This document shows, in pieces, positions 7,910 to 19,530 of a stretch of 64,000 nt of DNA. Location: the NCBI RefSeq assembly GCF_016820495.1, contig NZ_JADHDU010000006.1, positions 1 through 64,000 on the forward strand, read 5' to 3'. Source of the stretch: Planococcus beigongshangi (lineage in GTDB: Bacteria > Bacillota > Bacilli > Bacillales_A > Planococcaceae). The notes below the pieces were generated by a model. The model made no database searches. It was not told where the DNA came from and worked only from the letters and a program-made list of their open reading frames with translations. Every line of letters starts with the position of its first letter. Position 1 is the first letter of the stretch. The translations under genes were made by a program, and so were the position numbers.

Positions 7910-9577
7910 ATGCGCAGCGACATGATCAAAAAAGGCATCGACCGGGCTCCACACAGGAGTCTGCTGTATGCAACAGGAGTAACACTAAAGGATATGGAAA
8001 AACCGTTCATCGGGGTCTGCAATTCTTATATCGATATTATCCCAGGACATATGCACTTGAGGCAATTTGCCGATGTCGTCAAAGATGCCATCCGGGAAGC
8101 CGGAGGTATTCCGTTTGAATTCAATACAATCGGAGTGGATGACGGCATTGCGATGGGGCATATCGGCATGCGGTATTCGCTGCCAAGCAGGGAGCTTATT
8201 GCAGACTCAGCGGAAACTGTCATCAATGCCCATTGGTTTGACGGAGTTTTCTATATTCCGAACTGCGATAAAATTACGCCGGGAATGCTGATGGCGTCAG
8301 TAAGGACGAATGTGCCTTCTGTATTCGTTTCAGGAGGCCCGATGGAAGCCGGCGTTTCCAGCGCCGGCGAACCGTTGTCGCTTGTCTCTGTATTTGAAGG
8401 GGTAGGAGCTTATCAATCGGGAAGAATGTCTGAAGCGGAATTGCTGGATGTGGAACAAAATGCCTGCCCGACATGCGGTTCCTGTTCCGGGATGTTCACG
8501 GCCAACTCGATGAACTCGCTCATGGAAATGCTTGGAGTTGCGCTGCCGGGCAACGGAACGCTTGTGGCGACTTCAAAAGAGCGGCATCAATTGATCTACG
8601 ATGCTGCCCGCCATTTGGTTGAATTGATAAAAAAAGACATCAAACCGAGAGATATCATCACAAAAGATACAATTGATGATGCCTTCGCGCTCGATATGGC
8701 GATGGGCGGATCGACGAATACCGTCCTGCATACGCTTGCGATAGCGCACGAAGCTGAAATCGAGTATGACCTGAGCCGGATAAACAAAGTGGCGGAGCGC
8801 ATTCCGTATCTGTCCAAAATCAGCCCGGCATCCGATTATTCCATGCAGGATGTACATAATGCAGGCGGTGTCAGCGCCATCATCAAACAGCTTTGTGAAA
8901 TGGAAGGAGCGGTTCACCCGGACCGGGTCACGATTACCGGAAAATCACTTTATGAAAATGTGAAAGATGCGGAAGTTTTGAATGATGATGTCATCCGCAA
9001 CAAGGAAACAGCGCACAGCCCTGTTGGCGGATTGTCGATTCTGTTCGGAAATATTGCACCGGACGGTTGTGTCATCAAAGTGGGCGCAGTCGATCCCGCC
9101 ATCAAAACTTTCCGGGGCGAAGCGATTGTCTTCGATTCTCAAGATAAAGTGATGGCCGGAATTGAAAATGGCGATGTTCAGGAAGGGCATGTGGTGGTCA
9201 TTCGGCTTGAAGGGCCAAAAGGCGGACCCGGAATGCCGGAAATGCTTGCGCCAACCGCCGCTATTGCGGGAAGAGGGCTTGAAAAGAAAGTGGCATTGAT
9301 CACGGATGGGCGATTTTCAGGAGCTTCAAGAGGAATTTCCATCGGCCACATTTCACCGGAAGCGGCTGAAGGCGGGCCTATCGCTTTCGTCAAAAATGGC
9401 GATGAGATCTTTATTGATTTGGAGAACCGTGAAATCACTCTCGTTGTTTCCGAAGCGGAACTGGCAGCAAGAAAAGTGGGATGGACGGAGCCGCCGCCAA
9501 AAATTAAAAAAGGATATTTAGCCCGTTATTCGAAACTTGTAACTTCTGCGAGCACGGGTGGAGTTATGAAAATCTAA
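7910..9577 (+). CDS. ilvD: Dihydroxy-acid dehydratase IlvD
   Basis: 555 residues, full family length. The iron-sulfur and Mg-binding segments are present: [13 protein letters not shown] with Cys37, NCDKITPGM with Cys119, and the cluster [14 protein letters not shown] (186-199). It dehydrates dihydroxy-isovalerate and dihydroxy-methylvalerate, the step before IlvE. It begins 16 bases after ilvE with a GAGGGGG ribosome binding site. In gene order it precedes ilvB, as in many Firmicute ilvDBNCA operons. Confidence 0.96.
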   Translation: MRSDMIKKGIDRAPHRSLLYATGVTLKDMEKPFIGVCNSYIDIIPGHMHLRQFADVVKDAIREAGGIPFEFNTIGVDDGIAMGHIGMRYSLPSRELIADSAETVINAHWFDGVFYIPNCDKITPGMLMASVRTNVPSVFVSGGPMEAGVSSAGEPLSLVSVFEGVGAYQSGRMSEAELLDVEQNACPTCGSCSGMFTANSMNSLMEMLGVALPGNGTLVATSKERHQLIYDAARHLVELIKKDIKPRDIITKDTIDDAFALDMAMGGSTNTVLHTLAIAHEAEIEYDLSRINKVAERIPYLSKISPASDYSMQDVHNAGGVSAIIKQLCEMEGAVHPDRVTITGKSLYENVKDAEVLNDDVIRNKETAHSPVGGLSILFGNIAPDGCVIKVGAVDPAIKTFRGEAIVFDSQDKVMAGIENGDVQEGHVVVIRLEGPKGGPGMPEMLAPTAAIAGRGLEKKVALITDGRFSGASRGISIGHISPEAAEGGPIAFVKNGDEIFIDLENREITLVVSEAELAARKVGWTEPPPKIKKGYLARYSKLVTSASTGGVMKI

Positions 9578-9601
9578 TTAGATGAAAAGGAGGAGACAAA
9601 T

Positions 9602-11325
9602 TTGGAAGCGAAAGAGGCATTGGCAATATTGTCAATATTGGCAACTGAAGAAGTGACAGGCAATGGGGAGGATCTTTTCATCCAATCCCTGAAACAGGAA
9701 GGCGTGGAAATTTTGTTCGGTTATCCTGGCGGCGCAGTATTGGGCATTTACGATGCGTTATATAAGTCGCCGATCAAACACATTCTTGCCCGCCATGAAC
9801 AGGGCGCCATCCACGCGGCAGAAGGCTATGCCCGTGTTTCCGGGAAACCGGGTGTCGTCCTGGCCACTTCAGGTCCGGGCGCGACCAATTTAGTCACCGG
9901 AATCGCCGATGCCATGATGGACTCGCTGCCGCTTGTCATTTTCACCGGCCAGGTGGCTTCTCATGTTCTGGGGACGGACGCTTTTCAGGAAGCGGACGTG
10001 GTCGGCATGACGACACCCATCACCAAACATAATTACCAGGTGAAAAAAATCGGGGATCTTCCCAGAATCATGAAAGAAGCTTTTCATATAGCATCAACCG
10101 GCAGGCCAGGTCCCGTATTAGTGGACATACCCAAAGATTTAGCAGCGGATCCAGCTGTTCCGCTGCTGAAAATCGAAGTGGATCTCCCGGGATACCAGCC
10201 TCTTTCCGATTCGGATCCGCTGCATGTAAAACATTTGATGGAAGCACTTGGAAATTCCAGCAAACCGCTTATTTTAGCGGGTGCAGGCGTTTTACATGCA
10301 AAAGCTTCCGAAGAATTGCTCTTATTTTCGGAGCGTTATAATTTGCCGGTGGCCCATACACTTTTAGGGCTTGGCGGATTTCCGGCGGAGCACCCTCTCT
10401 TTTTGGGGATGGCCGGAATGCACGGCTGCTACACCGCCAATATGGCTATCTCAGAATGTGACTTATTGATAAATATCGGAGCGCGTTTTGATGACCGGTT
10501 GACTGGGAATTTGGCTTCGTTTGCGCCATTCGCTAAAGTTGCCCACATCGACATCGACCCATCGGAAATCGGTAAAAACGTCGAGACGCATTTGCCGGTT
10601 GCCGGGGATGCAAAAGCCGTGTTGACGGCAATTCTGAACCAAAGAGCGAAAAATCAGGATTTGCAGAGCTGGTTAGAGCATTTGGAAAACTATAAAAGAG
10701 ATTACCCTTATTGGCATACCGAAACGGAGGAATTCCTTTCCCCGCAGCGTTTGATTGAATTGGTGCACAAGCATACAAATGGCGATGCGATTGTCACGAC
10801 GGATGTCGGCCAGCATCAAATGTGGGCTGCGCAGTATTACGCTTTTTCACGCCCGAACCGTTGGGTAACTTCCGGCGGACTGGGAACTATGGGGTTCGGT
10901 TTCCCGGCAGCCATCGGAGCGCAATTGGCTGAACCTGAGGCTGCAGTCGTTTCGCTGGCTGGAGACGGCGGTTTTCAAATGACTTTGCAGGAATTGATCC
11001 TATTAAAGGAATGGAACTTGCCTGTAAAAGTTTTGATTGTCAACAACGGATCACTGGGAATGGTTCGCCAGTGGCAAGAAACGTTCTACGGCAAACGATT
11101 TTCACAATCGGTCTTTTCCCTCCAGCCTGACTTTCTGAAGCTCGCAGAATCTTATGGAATAAAAGCTTACCGCATCAGCACGGAACAGGAAGCGGAGACG
11201 TTATTCGGGGAAGTGCTGTCAGACCGGGAGCCGGTTCTGATCGATTGCCGTGTGAACCCGGCTGAAAACGTCTATCCAATGGTGGCGCCAGGCAAAGGAT
11301 TGCATGAAATGATCGGGGTGAAAAC

Positions 11326-11329
<4 letters not shown>
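9602..11329 (+). CDS. ilvB: Acetolactate synthase large subunit IlvB
   Basis: 575 residues, ThDP-dependent. The catalytic glutamate lies in [19 protein letters not shown] near residue 62-80, and the ThDP/Mg motif [12 protein letters not shown]...NNGSLG lies near residue 460-487. It condenses pyruvate with pyruvate or 2-oxobutyrate. The start is TTG 9602 behind AAGGAGGAG. The N-terminus carries roughly 20 extra residues before the usual GEDLFIQSL start. Its stop overlaps the ilvN start (ATGA), so the two subunits are translationally coupled. Confidence 0.96.
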
Positions 11330-12680
<1,351 letters not shown>

Positions 12681-12737
12681 TTTATATGCAACTTTTATAG
12701 ATTCTAATATCAAGTCAGAGGTGAGCGTATTGGGGAT

Positions 12738-13724
12738 TTGTTGGCGAGTGTGAAAATTGGTGAAGCGATGGGAAATCTGACGGGGAAAGTTCATCAAACT
12801 CCGTTAAAGCAAAGTGCAACATTAAATCACTTGACGAATGCGAAGATCTTTTTGAAATTGGAAAATCTGCAGAAAACGGGTTCTTTTAAAGTAAGGGGAG
12901 CCATGAACAAAATTACTTCTTTAACCGGACAGGAAGCAGCAAAAGGGATTATAGCAGCTTCTGCCGGCAACCATGCCCAAGGAGTCGCACTGGCGGCAGC
13001 GCTGCAGGGAATCCGGTCAAAAATTTACATGCCGAGGCACACTCCGCTTTCGAAAGTGAATGCCACAAAGGAGTACGGTGCAGAAATCGTAATGGCTGGA
13101 GAAACGTATGATGAATCCTATCAATTTGCGGCAGAAGAAAAGATTCGGTGCGGCAGCCCGTTTGTCCATGCATTTGACGATGAACAAGTAATTGCAGGGC
13201 AAGGGACCATTGCACTTGAAATGCTTCGGCAAAACAGCCAATTGGACATCATCTTTGTGCCGGTTGGCGGAGGCGGTTTGATATCAGGCGTTGCTCTTGC
13301 TGTTAAATCCATCAATCCATCCATACGGGTAATAGGTGTACAGGCGTCTGGCGCGTCTGCTGCCTATCGAAAATTCACCGGGCAAAAAGTGGAACCATAT
13401 TTGCCGATCAACACGATAGCGGATGGGATTTTAGTCAGAGAGCCGGGAGCGGTAACTTTTCCAATCATTGAGAAGTATGTGGATGATATCGTAACGGTGG
13501 CTGATGAAGAAATCGCCTATGCGATCATGTTTATGCTTGAAAGGGAAAAAATGCTGACAGAAGGAGCGGGAGCCGCCGCTTTGGCCGCCATTTTATGCAA
13601 CAAAATCGCCATTGGCCAAAAAAAGGTCGGCTGCATTATCAGTGGTGGAAATGCAGACCCTGAAAAATTGCCGCTTTATAAAAGCCTGGCTAAAATGCCA
13701 ATGGATTTAAACTTAGCAAAATAA
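12738..13724 (+). CDS. ilvA: Threonine deaminase IlvA, short form without regulatory domain
   Basis: 328 residues, fold-type II PLP enzyme: Lys51 in TGSFKVRGAMNK, glycine-rich VGGGGLISG near residue 175, and GGNADP near the C-terminus. It converts threonine to 2-oxobutyrate, the first committed step to isoleucine. Biosynthetic IlvA usually has a C-terminal ACT-like regulatory domain (over 400 residues); here it is missing, as in catabolic TdcB. Operon position behind an isoleucine T-box argues for a biosynthetic role controlled by transcription rather than by feedback. Start TTG 12738 is set by GAGGTGAG upstream, a rather long spacing; the following TTG is also possible. Confidence 0.9.
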   Translation: MLASVKIGEAMGNLTGKVHQTPLKQSATLNHLTNAKIFLKLENLQKTGSFKVRGAMNKITSLTGQEAAKGIIAASAGNHAQGVALAAALQGIRSKIYMPRHTPLSKVNATKEYGAEIVMAGETYDESYQFAAEEKIRCGSPFVHAFDDEQVIAGQGTIALEMLRQNSQLDIIFVPVGGGGLISGVALAVKSINPSIRVIGVQASGASAAYRKFTGQKVEPYLPINTIADGILVREPGAVTFPIIEKYVDDIVTVADEEIAYAIMFMLEREKMLTEGAGAAALAAILCNKIAIGQKKVGCIISGGNADPEKLPLYKSLAKMPMDLNLAK

Positions 13725-13853
13725 ACAGCTGAGACAGAACACTGCATAATCAGAAAAGCGGTTTTTGAACAGATAACATTTATATAGAAGAAACTCGTGA
13801 GTGCAAACGAAGATTCCAGCGAGTTTATGTTCACCATTCATAGTTACAGCAAT

Positions 13854-13895
13854 AAAAACTGCCGATCTAAAATCAGATCGGCAGTTTTTATTATT
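13854..13895. terminator. Bidirectional terminator between ilvA and bioY
   Basis: A perfect 15-bp stem (13854-13868 with 13875-13889), rich in A at one foot and T at the other, can terminate the ilv operon on the plus strand and bioY on the minus strand. Confidence 0.85.
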
Positions 13896-13923
13896 GGTAA
13901 GTTGATGGTCAGCCAGCCTATGT

Positions 13924-14493
13924 TTAAACAGCCTTTCTCTCTTCCAAATATAAAATATTAGCTGATTTCAAGCGATTTCTTACTATGATCCCAATCCACG
14001 CAGCCAGCGCGGCTTTAATAAGACCGACTAAAATGAACGGAACAAACCCACCCATTAACGCACCTGTCCATGAAAGATCAGCGAATATCTTCAACCAGAC
14101 TGTTCCAAACATCAATGCCACAAACATGCCAAGGACATTAGCGATTATGGCATTGGCTAATGTGTAACTCGTTTTCTCGAGATAATAGCCTATGATAAAA
14201 GCAGTTGGAATAAAGCCGAAGAGGTAGCCGCCAGTCGGTCCGAATAAGCTGCCTAATCCTCCTGACATTTGAGCGAAAACGGGAATTCCAACTGCCCCCA
14301 GCCCCAAGTAGACCAGGACAGATAAAGTTCCGTACTTAGCCCCTAAAATCGTTGCGGCCAGTCCGATTGCCAGTGTTTGCCCTGTAATGGGAACTAACGG
14401 CAATGGGATTGTTACCTGCGCCAGGATTCCGATGATTGCCGCAAATAATGCCGTAATAATCATCATTCTCAATTTTACATTTGATTCTGTCAT
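13924..14493 (-). CDS. bioY: Biotin transporter BioY (ECF S component)
   Basis: 189 residues with about six membrane helices. Family signature residues are visible: IPLPLVPITGQTLA near the N-terminus and GPTGGYLFGF in the middle. BioY is the substrate-binding membrane component that works with a shared energy-coupling module encoded elsewhere. The start ATG 14493 follows AAGGAGA; an upstream in-frame GTG-like extension would lie inside the operator. The BirA palindrome directly upstream indicates repression when biotin is plentiful. Monocistronic. Confidence 0.93.
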   Translation of the reverse strand: MTESNVKLRMMIITALFAAIIGILAQVTIPLPLVPITGQTLAIGLAATILGAKYGTLSVLVYLGLGAVGIPVFAQMSGGLGSLFGPTGGYLFGFIPTAFIIGYYLEKTSYTLANAIIANVLGMFVALMFGTVWLKIFADLSWTGALMGGFVPFILVGLIKAALAAWIGIIVRNRLKSANILYLEERKAV

Positions 14494-14509
14494 GTCACAC
14501 TCTCCTTTT

Positions 14510-14541
14510 AAGTTAACCAAAAAAATAATTTGGTTAACTTA
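14510..14541 (-). promoter_or_regulatory. BirA (biotin repressor) operator
   Basis: Inverted repeat TAAGTTAACC (14509-14518) and GGTTAACTTA (14532-14541). The core GTTAAC-N15-GTTAAC is the known Firmicute BirA operator geometry. It lies between the presumed promoter and the bioY ribosome binding site. Confidence 0.88.
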
Positions 14542-14630
14542 TATATTACCATATTTCCTATAATAACTAGATAAATATTTGGAGAGATGTTAGGCTGTTT
14601 TTAGGCATCATAAAAAAACTGAATATAAAA

Positions 14631-14780
14631 ACACTAGGGGAGTCTTTTGAGACTGAGACGGAGCAATCCGGACCCTTTGAACCTGATCTAGTTGAAACTA
14701 GCGTAGGGAAGTGGTTGCTATGTATTTTATCTATTCTTAAAATATGATCGAAACCACTCCGTCGCTGGAGTGGTTTTTTT
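14631..14780 (+). promoter_or_regulatory. TPP riboswitch (THI element) with terminator
   Basis: Conserved thi-box pieces are present in order: AGGGGAG, ACTGAGA, CCCTTTGAACCTGATCTAG and ACTAGCGTAGGGAA (14636-14710). A terminator stem AACCACTCC/GGAGTGGTT (14752-14774) with a T run follows. AAGTGGTT at 14710-14717 can pair with AACCACT of the terminator's first arm, giving the antiterminator when no TPP is bound. It controls the tenI-thiF operon by transcription attenuation. Confidence 0.95.
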
Positions 14781-14827
14781 ATTTGCCAGGTATTTTTTAT
14801 GCATTAAGGGAGTGAAGGAAAAAATAC

Positions 14828-15433
14828 ATGAAAACTAAAAAGTTGCATATTATCTCTACAGGAAGGCAAGAGCCGGAACAATTAGCAGATATCATCGGCA
14901 GGATTCATTTTGACATCGATTTCATCCATCTTCGTGAAAAAACGAAAACAGCAAAAGAAGTATATAAGACGGTGGAGCTTTTAAAAAGCAAAAAAGTTCC
15001 TCTTTCAAAAATAATTATTAATGACCGGGCGGATGTTGCCTGTGTTTCAAATGTGAAAGGAGTTCACTTAGCCTATCATTCGCTGCCTGTTGAAATTGTA
15101 AAACGAAAATTTGAGGATTTGACAGTTGGCTGTTCCGTTCATTCCCTTGAAGAAGCTCAAATTGCCGAGCAGCAAGGTGCTGATTATGTAATATTCGGCC
15201 ATGTATATTCAACTCAATCCAAATCAGGACTCATTCCCAAAGGCTTAGAACAGTTGAGGTTCATTTCTGAATCAATTTCTATCCCAGTTATAGCGATTGG
15301 TGGAATAAAACCGACAAATAGTAGGGATGTTATCGAAGCGGGAGCACAAGGAGTCGCTGTAATGTCAGGGATATTGGAAGCAGAAAACCCTTCGCAGGCG
15401 GTACTGCAATATCGTTCCTATTTAACTAAATAA
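14828..15433 (+). CDS. tenI: Thiazole tautomerase TenI (ThiE-like)
   Basis: 201 residues, a TIM-barrel of the ThiE family. It matches TenI better than ThiE: DFIHLREKTKTA, VGCSVHSLEEA, YVIFGHVYST with the tautomerase histidine, and IPVIAIGGI. TenI converts the initial thiazole product of ThiG to the aromatic thiazole carboxy phosphate. It is first in the riboswitch operon and is followed by thiO as in B. subtilis, where tenA stands before it; tenA is absent here. If no other ThiE exists in the genome it could be mis-called, but the pyrophosphate-loop of ThiE is not obvious. Confidence 0.86.
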   Translation: MKTKKLHIISTGRQEPEQLADIIGRIHFDIDFIHLREKTKTAKEVYKTVELLKSKKVPLSKIIINDRADVACVSNVKGVHLAYHSLPVEIVKRKFEDLTVGCSVHSLEEAQIAEQQGADYVIFGHVYSTQSKSGLIPKGLEQLRFISESISIPVIAIGGIKPTNSRDVIEAGAQGVAVMSGILEAENPSQAVLQYRSYLTK

Positions 15434-15466
15434 TAGTTCGCTTGCAATGGTTAAGGAGAGATTTAA

Positions 15467-16594
15467 ATGAATAAACCGTATGATGCCATTATAATCGGTG
15501 GCGGAGTCAATGGCGGAGCAATAGCTTTTAATTTGGCGAAAAGAGGAATGAAGGTTTTATTGCTGGAAAAAGACCGGCTTGCAAGTAAAGCATCTGGAGC
15601 GGCAGCCGGGATGCTGGGTGCCCAAGCCGAGTTGGATGGAGAGGGGCCGCTTTTTCAATTAGCCAGAACCAGCAGAGCGTTGTTTAACGACTTGGCAGAT
15701 GAACTGAATATGATCAGCGGTGTTGATATTGAACTTGTGAAAAAGGGAATGCTAAGGGTTGCCTTAACTGATCGGGAGCAGCAGGAACACCATCGGATCA
15801 GTGGAATCCATAAACAGAACGGGGAACTTGCCGAGTTGCTTACAGGTGAAGAAGCGAGAAGAAGAGAGCCGGCATTGTCCAATGACGTAATTGGCGCAAT
15901 GTATCTTGAGAGAGATGGACAAGTAGAAGCTCCGCAGTTGGCTTTAGGATTTTTAAAATCTGCCTCAGCACTTGGCTGCGTGATTATAGAATATGTAGAA
16001 GTACATTCCTTTCATATTGCAAATGGAAAAGTCAATGGCGTTGCTACGAATGAAGGCGATTTTATGAGCAGCAACATTGTAGTAACAGGAGGGGCTTGGA
16101 GCGAGAAGCTGTTGATGAAGATAGGCTTACAGCTCAAAATGTATCCCGTGAAAGGTGAGTGTTTTTCTGTACGGACAGAGTTTCCCTTATTATCAAGTAC
16201 AATCTTTACGCCAGGTTGCTATCTTGTTCCGAAAAAAGACGGAAGAATCATTATAGGAGCAACCTCTGTACCGAATACATTTAATCAACAAGTCACTTTA
16301 GAGGGGATTTTTTCGTTAATGGAGAATGCAAAAAAATTGGTGCCTTCCATATCACAGAGCGAGTGGGAAAGAGCGTGGACCGGGATTCGTCCGCAAACGG
16401 CAGATGGCTTGCCTTATTTAGGTGAACATCCTGAGTACAAAGGGCTGTTTATAGCGACAGGCCATTTTAGAAATGGGATATTGCTGTCTCCGATTACCGG
16501 AGAGGTGATGGCTGATTTGATTGAAGGAAAATCTCCTTCAATTGATATATCTCCTTTTCGTGTAGATCGGTCAATCAGGAAAACAATCCAATAA
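15467..16594 (+). CDS. thiO: Glycine oxidase ThiO
   Basis: 375 residues, an FAD-dependent oxidase of the DAO family. The Rossmann motif IIGGGVNGGAIAFNLAKRG is at 9-27, and the C-terminal FAD segment TGHFRNGILLSP is near 333-344. It oxidises glycine to the iminoacetate that ThiG uses to build the thiazole of thiamine; this is the aerobic route used instead of ThiH. It sits between tenI and thiS in the TPP-controlled operon. Confidence 0.93.
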   Translation: MNKPYDAIIIGGGVNGGAIAFNLAKRGMKVLLLEKDRLASKASGAAAGMLGAQAELDGEGPLFQLARTSRALFNDLADELNMISGVDIELVKKGMLRVALTDREQQEHHRISGIHKQNGELAELLTGEEARRREPALSNDVIGAMYLERDGQVEAPQLALGFLKSASALGCVIIEYVEVHSFHIANGKVNGVATNEGDFMSSNIVVTGGAWSEKLLMKIGLQLKMYPVKGECFSVRTEFPLLSSTIFTPGCYLVPKKDGRIIIGATSVPNTFNQQVTLEGIFSLMENAKKLVPSISQSEWERAWTGIRPQTADGLPYLGEHPEYKGLFIATGHFRNGILLSPITGEVMADLIEGKSPSIDISPFRVDRSIRKTIQ

Positions 16595-16607
16595 TGAGGT
16601 GAAGAAA

Positions 16608-16811
16608 ATGATATTGACGGTAAATGGAGATCAAGTAGAAGTACCCAATACAGTGAAAACGATAGCCGAACTGCTGCAGCATTTTGAGTTGAACAATAAA
16701 GTAGTAATTGTTGAAAAAAACGCTGAAATATTGGAGAAGGAAAAGCATGCAGAAACTCTGATTTCCGATAAAGATAAAATTGAATTAGTCCATTTTGTAG
16801 GAGGCGGATGA
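16608..16811 (+). CDS. thiS: Thiamine biosynthesis sulfur carrier ThiS
   Basis: 67 residues, ubiquitin-like fold, ending in the essential Gly-Gly (VHFVGGG) that is adenylated by ThiF and converted to thiocarboxylate. A GTG at 16599 is in frame, but GAGGTG at 16596-16601 is the ribosome binding site for ATG 16608, giving MILTVNG, the usual ThiS start. Stop overlaps the region of the thiG start. Confidence 0.92.
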   Translation: MILTVNGDQVEVPNTVKTIAELLQHFELNNKVVIVEKNAEILEKEKHAETLISDKDKIELVHFVGGG

Positions 16812-16813
16812 AC

Positions 16814-17581
16814 ATGTTGAAGATAGGAAACCATGAATTCTCATCAAGATTATTATTAGGCACGGGCAAATATCCAGACTTTGAGATCCAAAAAGCAGCG
16901 GTAGATGTGTCGGGTACAGAGATTCTAACGTTCTCAGTCCGACGAATGAATATATTTGAAGCGAGCCAGCCGAATTTCCTAGAAAACCTGGATATTTCAA
17001 AGTATACCTTACTACCAAATACAGCTGGGGCCAAGACTGCTGAAGAAGCGGTAAGGATTGCAAAACTGGCTAAGGCATCAGGCCTTTGTGACATGATTAA
17101 AGTGGAAGTAATCGGCTGCCAAAAAACATTGCTGCCGGATCCAATTGAAACGTTAAAAGCATCAGAACAACTATTAAAAGAAGGGTTTATTGTCTTGCCG
17201 TATACATCAGACGATGTTCTTTTGGCAAGACGGCTCGAAGAACTGGGCTGTCACGCCATAATGCCCGGTGCATCTCCCATAGGCTCTGGCCAGGGGATCA
17301 TCAATCCATTGAATCTTTCTTTCATTATAGAACAGGCAAATGTTCCTGTGATTGTCGATGCCGGCATTGGAACGCCATCTGATGCTGCGATTGCAATGGA
17401 AATGGGAGCGGCTGGCGTTTTGCTAAATACAGCTGTATCTGGAGCGGACGATCCAGTAAAAATGGCTAGAGCCATGAGACTTGCAATCGAAGCAGGAAGA
17501 TTGGGATTTGAGGCGGGACGAATTCCAAAAAAACGGTATGCCACTGCCAGCAGTCCGCTTGAAGGGATGAGCATCGGTTGA
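16814..17581 (+). CDS. thiG: Thiazole synthase ThiG
   Basis: 255 residues, TIM barrel. The Schiff-base lysine is in DMIKVEVIG (about residue 96), with [13 protein letters not shown] before it and [12 protein letters not shown] and [12 protein letters not shown] after it. It forms thiazole phosphate from deoxyxylulose phosphate, iminoacetate and ThiS thiocarboxylate. ATG 16808 overlaps the thiS stop, but GGAGG at 16800-16804 fits ATG 16814 better and the B. subtilis protein also starts at this point (MLKIG). Confidence 0.95.
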   Translation: MLKIGNHEFSSRLLLGTGKYPDFEIQKAAVDVSGTEILTFSVRRMNIFEASQPNFLENLDISKYTLLPNTAGAKTAEEAVRIAKLAKASGLCDMIKVEVIGCQKTLLPDPIETLKASEQLLKEGFIVLPYTSDDVLLARRLEELGCHAIMPGASPIGSGQGIINPLNLSFIIEQANVPVIVDAGIGTPSDAAIAMEMGAAGVLLNTAVSGADDPVKMARAMRLAIEAGRLGFEAGRIPKKRYATASSPLEGMSIG

Positions 17582-18597
17582 ATGGACGATACTCGCGACA
17601 GGAGCTTTTTGCACCGATAGGGATAAAAGGACAAGAGAAATTGAGGAACAAGCATGTCTTGATAATCGGTGCTGGCGCATTAGGAACTGGAAGTGCCGAA
17701 ATGCTGGTACGGGCAGGGATCGGCAAAATTACCATCGCAGATCGGGACTATGTGGAGTGGAGCAATCTTCAGCGTCAGCAGCTTTATACCGAAGAGGAGG
17801 CAGAACAGCGAATCCCAAAAGCGGTGGCGGCTAAAAAACGACTAACGGCTATTAATTCTGAAGTGGAAATTTGCTGTCATGTCATGGATGTCTCAGTCGA
17901 AGAAATGGAACGGTTGGTGGAAGGCGTTGATCTGATTCTTGATGCCAGCGATAATTTTGATATCCGGATGATTATCAATGATATTTCCCAAAAATATCAG
18001 ATCCCTTGGATTTACAGTGCATGTGTTGGAAGTTATGGAATCAGTTATACCATTCTTCCGGGTGAAACCCCTTGTCTAAATTGCTTATTAGAGAAGGTGC
18101 CTATGGGAGGAATTACATGTGATACGGTGGGAATCATCAGCCCTGCTGTCCAAATGGTCCTGTCTTTCCAAATTTCAGAGGCATTAAAAATTTTAGTTGA
18201 AGATAGACTTCATTTAAGGAACAAGCTGATCTCCTTCGATCTATGGGAAAATCACCAATCATCTATTAACGTCGATAAGATTAAAAGAGAGGATTGCCCT
18301 TCTTGCGGAGCGGAGCGTTCTTATCCTTATCTTTCTTTCTCAAACCAAACAAAAACCGCCGTTTTATGCGGTAGGGATACGGTTCAGATCCGTCCTTCCC
18401 AACCGATAGACAGAGACTTGGAAAGCTTGGATAAAGCCTTGTCCAGACAGCTGGGAAAGGTTTCACGCAACCCATATCTGCTGTCTTTCTCGACCGCAGA
18501 GCATCGCCTTGTCATTTTTAAGGATGGCCGTGTTTTAATTCATGGAACGAAAAGCATTCCTGAAGCTAAATCTTTATATCACCGATATCTAGGTTAA
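17578..18597 (+). CDS. thiF: ThiS adenylyltransferase ThiF
   Basis: 339 residues, E1-like fold. ATP-binding [14 protein letters not shown] lies near 29-42, the [15 protein letters not shown] segment carries the catalytic Arg/Asp residues, and zinc cysteines appear as CLNCLL and CPSCG. It adenylates the C-terminus of ThiS. The start TTG 17578 overlaps the thiG stop; the only nearby ATG (17582) is in another frame. A C-terminal stretch of about 90 residues beyond the E1 core is typical of Bacillus ThiF/MoeB proteins. Last gene of the operon; thiD and thiC are not in this window. Confidence 0.92.
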   Translation: MNGRYSRQELFAPIGIKGQEKLRNKHVLIIGAGALGTGSAEMLVRAGIGKITIADRDYVEWSNLQRQQLYTEEEAEQRIPKAVAAKKRLTAINSEVEICCHVMDVSVEEMERLVEGVDLILDASDNFDIRMIINDISQKYQIPWIYSACVGSYGISYTILPGETPCLNCLLEKVPMGGITCDTVGIISPAVQMVLSFQISEALKILVEDRLHLRNKLISFDLWENHQSSINVDKIKREDCPSCGAERSYPYLSFSNQTKTAVLCGRDTVQIRPSQPIDRDLESLDKALSRQLGKVSRNPYLLSFSTAEHRLVIFKDGRVLIHGTKSIPEAKSLYHRYLG

Positions 18598-18698
18598 TGT
18601 GCATTTATCTGAATGTTTAAGTGTGCTTGCAAATTCTTTATTGATCTCTTACTAAATTATTTAAGATTCAGAAAGACTAAAAAGAAGGAGTGGTTACA

Positions 18699-19451
18699 AT
18701 GAACAGAACAGTATTGGTAACGGGCAGTAGTAGAGGATTAGGAGCTTCTATTGCAAAAACATTGGTGCAACAAGGGTTTAAAGTGGTTATCAATTATTAT
18801 AAGAGCAAAGATGCTGCTGAAGAGCTTGTTTTTGGGCTAGGGAAGGATAATGCTATTGCAATTTGTGCCGATGTCACAAACCGCAAAGAAGTTGATGCGC
18901 TAGTAAAAAAAGCAACAGAATATTTTGGCCAAATAGATGTCGTAGTCAACAATGCATTGGTGGACTTCAAATTTGATCCAACCAAACAGAAATCTTTTAC
19001 TGAACTTACTTGGGAAGATTATCAAAAACAGCTGGATGGTACTTTAAAGGCAGCATTTAATGTAGTTCAAAGCGTTATGCCTCAATTTATGGAACGGCAA
19101 AATGGAAGCATTATAAGTATCGGCACCAATTTATATCAAAACCCTGTTGTACCCTACCATGAATATACAACAGCTAAAGCTGGATTAATTGGTTTTACAC
19201 GTAATCTCGCTTCGGAACTGGGACAATACGGCATAAAAGCAAATGTGGTTTCAGGTGGCTTATTAAAAACGACTGATGCAAGTTCTGTTACAACCCCGGA
19301 AGTATTCGATTTAATTGCTCAATCAACGCCATTGAAGAAAGTAACAACGCCTGAAGATGTAGCCAATATGGTCGCTTATTTATCTTCAGAAAATGCTGAC
19401 GGTATTACAGGCCAGAATATAACAGTAGACGGTGGGTTGACAATGAACTAA
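18699..19451 (+). CDS. SDR family oxidoreductase, FabG-like
   Basis: 250 residues. NAD(P)-binding TGSSRGLG near 7-14, NNA motif in VVVNNAL, and the catalytic YTTAK; the preceding SIG supplies the serine. C-terminal GQNITVDGG is typical of classical SDRs of the 3-oxoacyl-ACP reductase type. ATG 18699 follows AAGGAG; an in-frame GTG 9 bases earlier lies inside the ribosome binding site. It stands directly upstream of a flavin monooxygenase gene and probably shared its transcript; substrate unknown. Confidence 0.85.
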   Translation: MNRTVLVTGSSRGLGASIAKTLVQQGFKVVINYYKSKDAAEELVFGLGKDNAIAICADVTNRKEVDALVKKATEYFGQIDVVVNNALVDFKFDPTKQKSFTELTWEDYQKQLDGTLKAAFNVVQSVMPQFMERQNGSIISIGTNLYQNPVVPYHEYTTAKAGLIGFTRNLASELGQYGIKANVVSGGLLKTTDASSVTTPEVFDLIAQSTPLKKVTTPEDVANMVAYLSSENADGITGQNITVDGGLTMN

Positions 19452-19530
19452 TAATTTCACTTACAAAGGATAGCTTTATAAAAAGAGGTTTTTTAAACAG
19501 CCAACCATGACTTAGGGAGCGAGATAACTA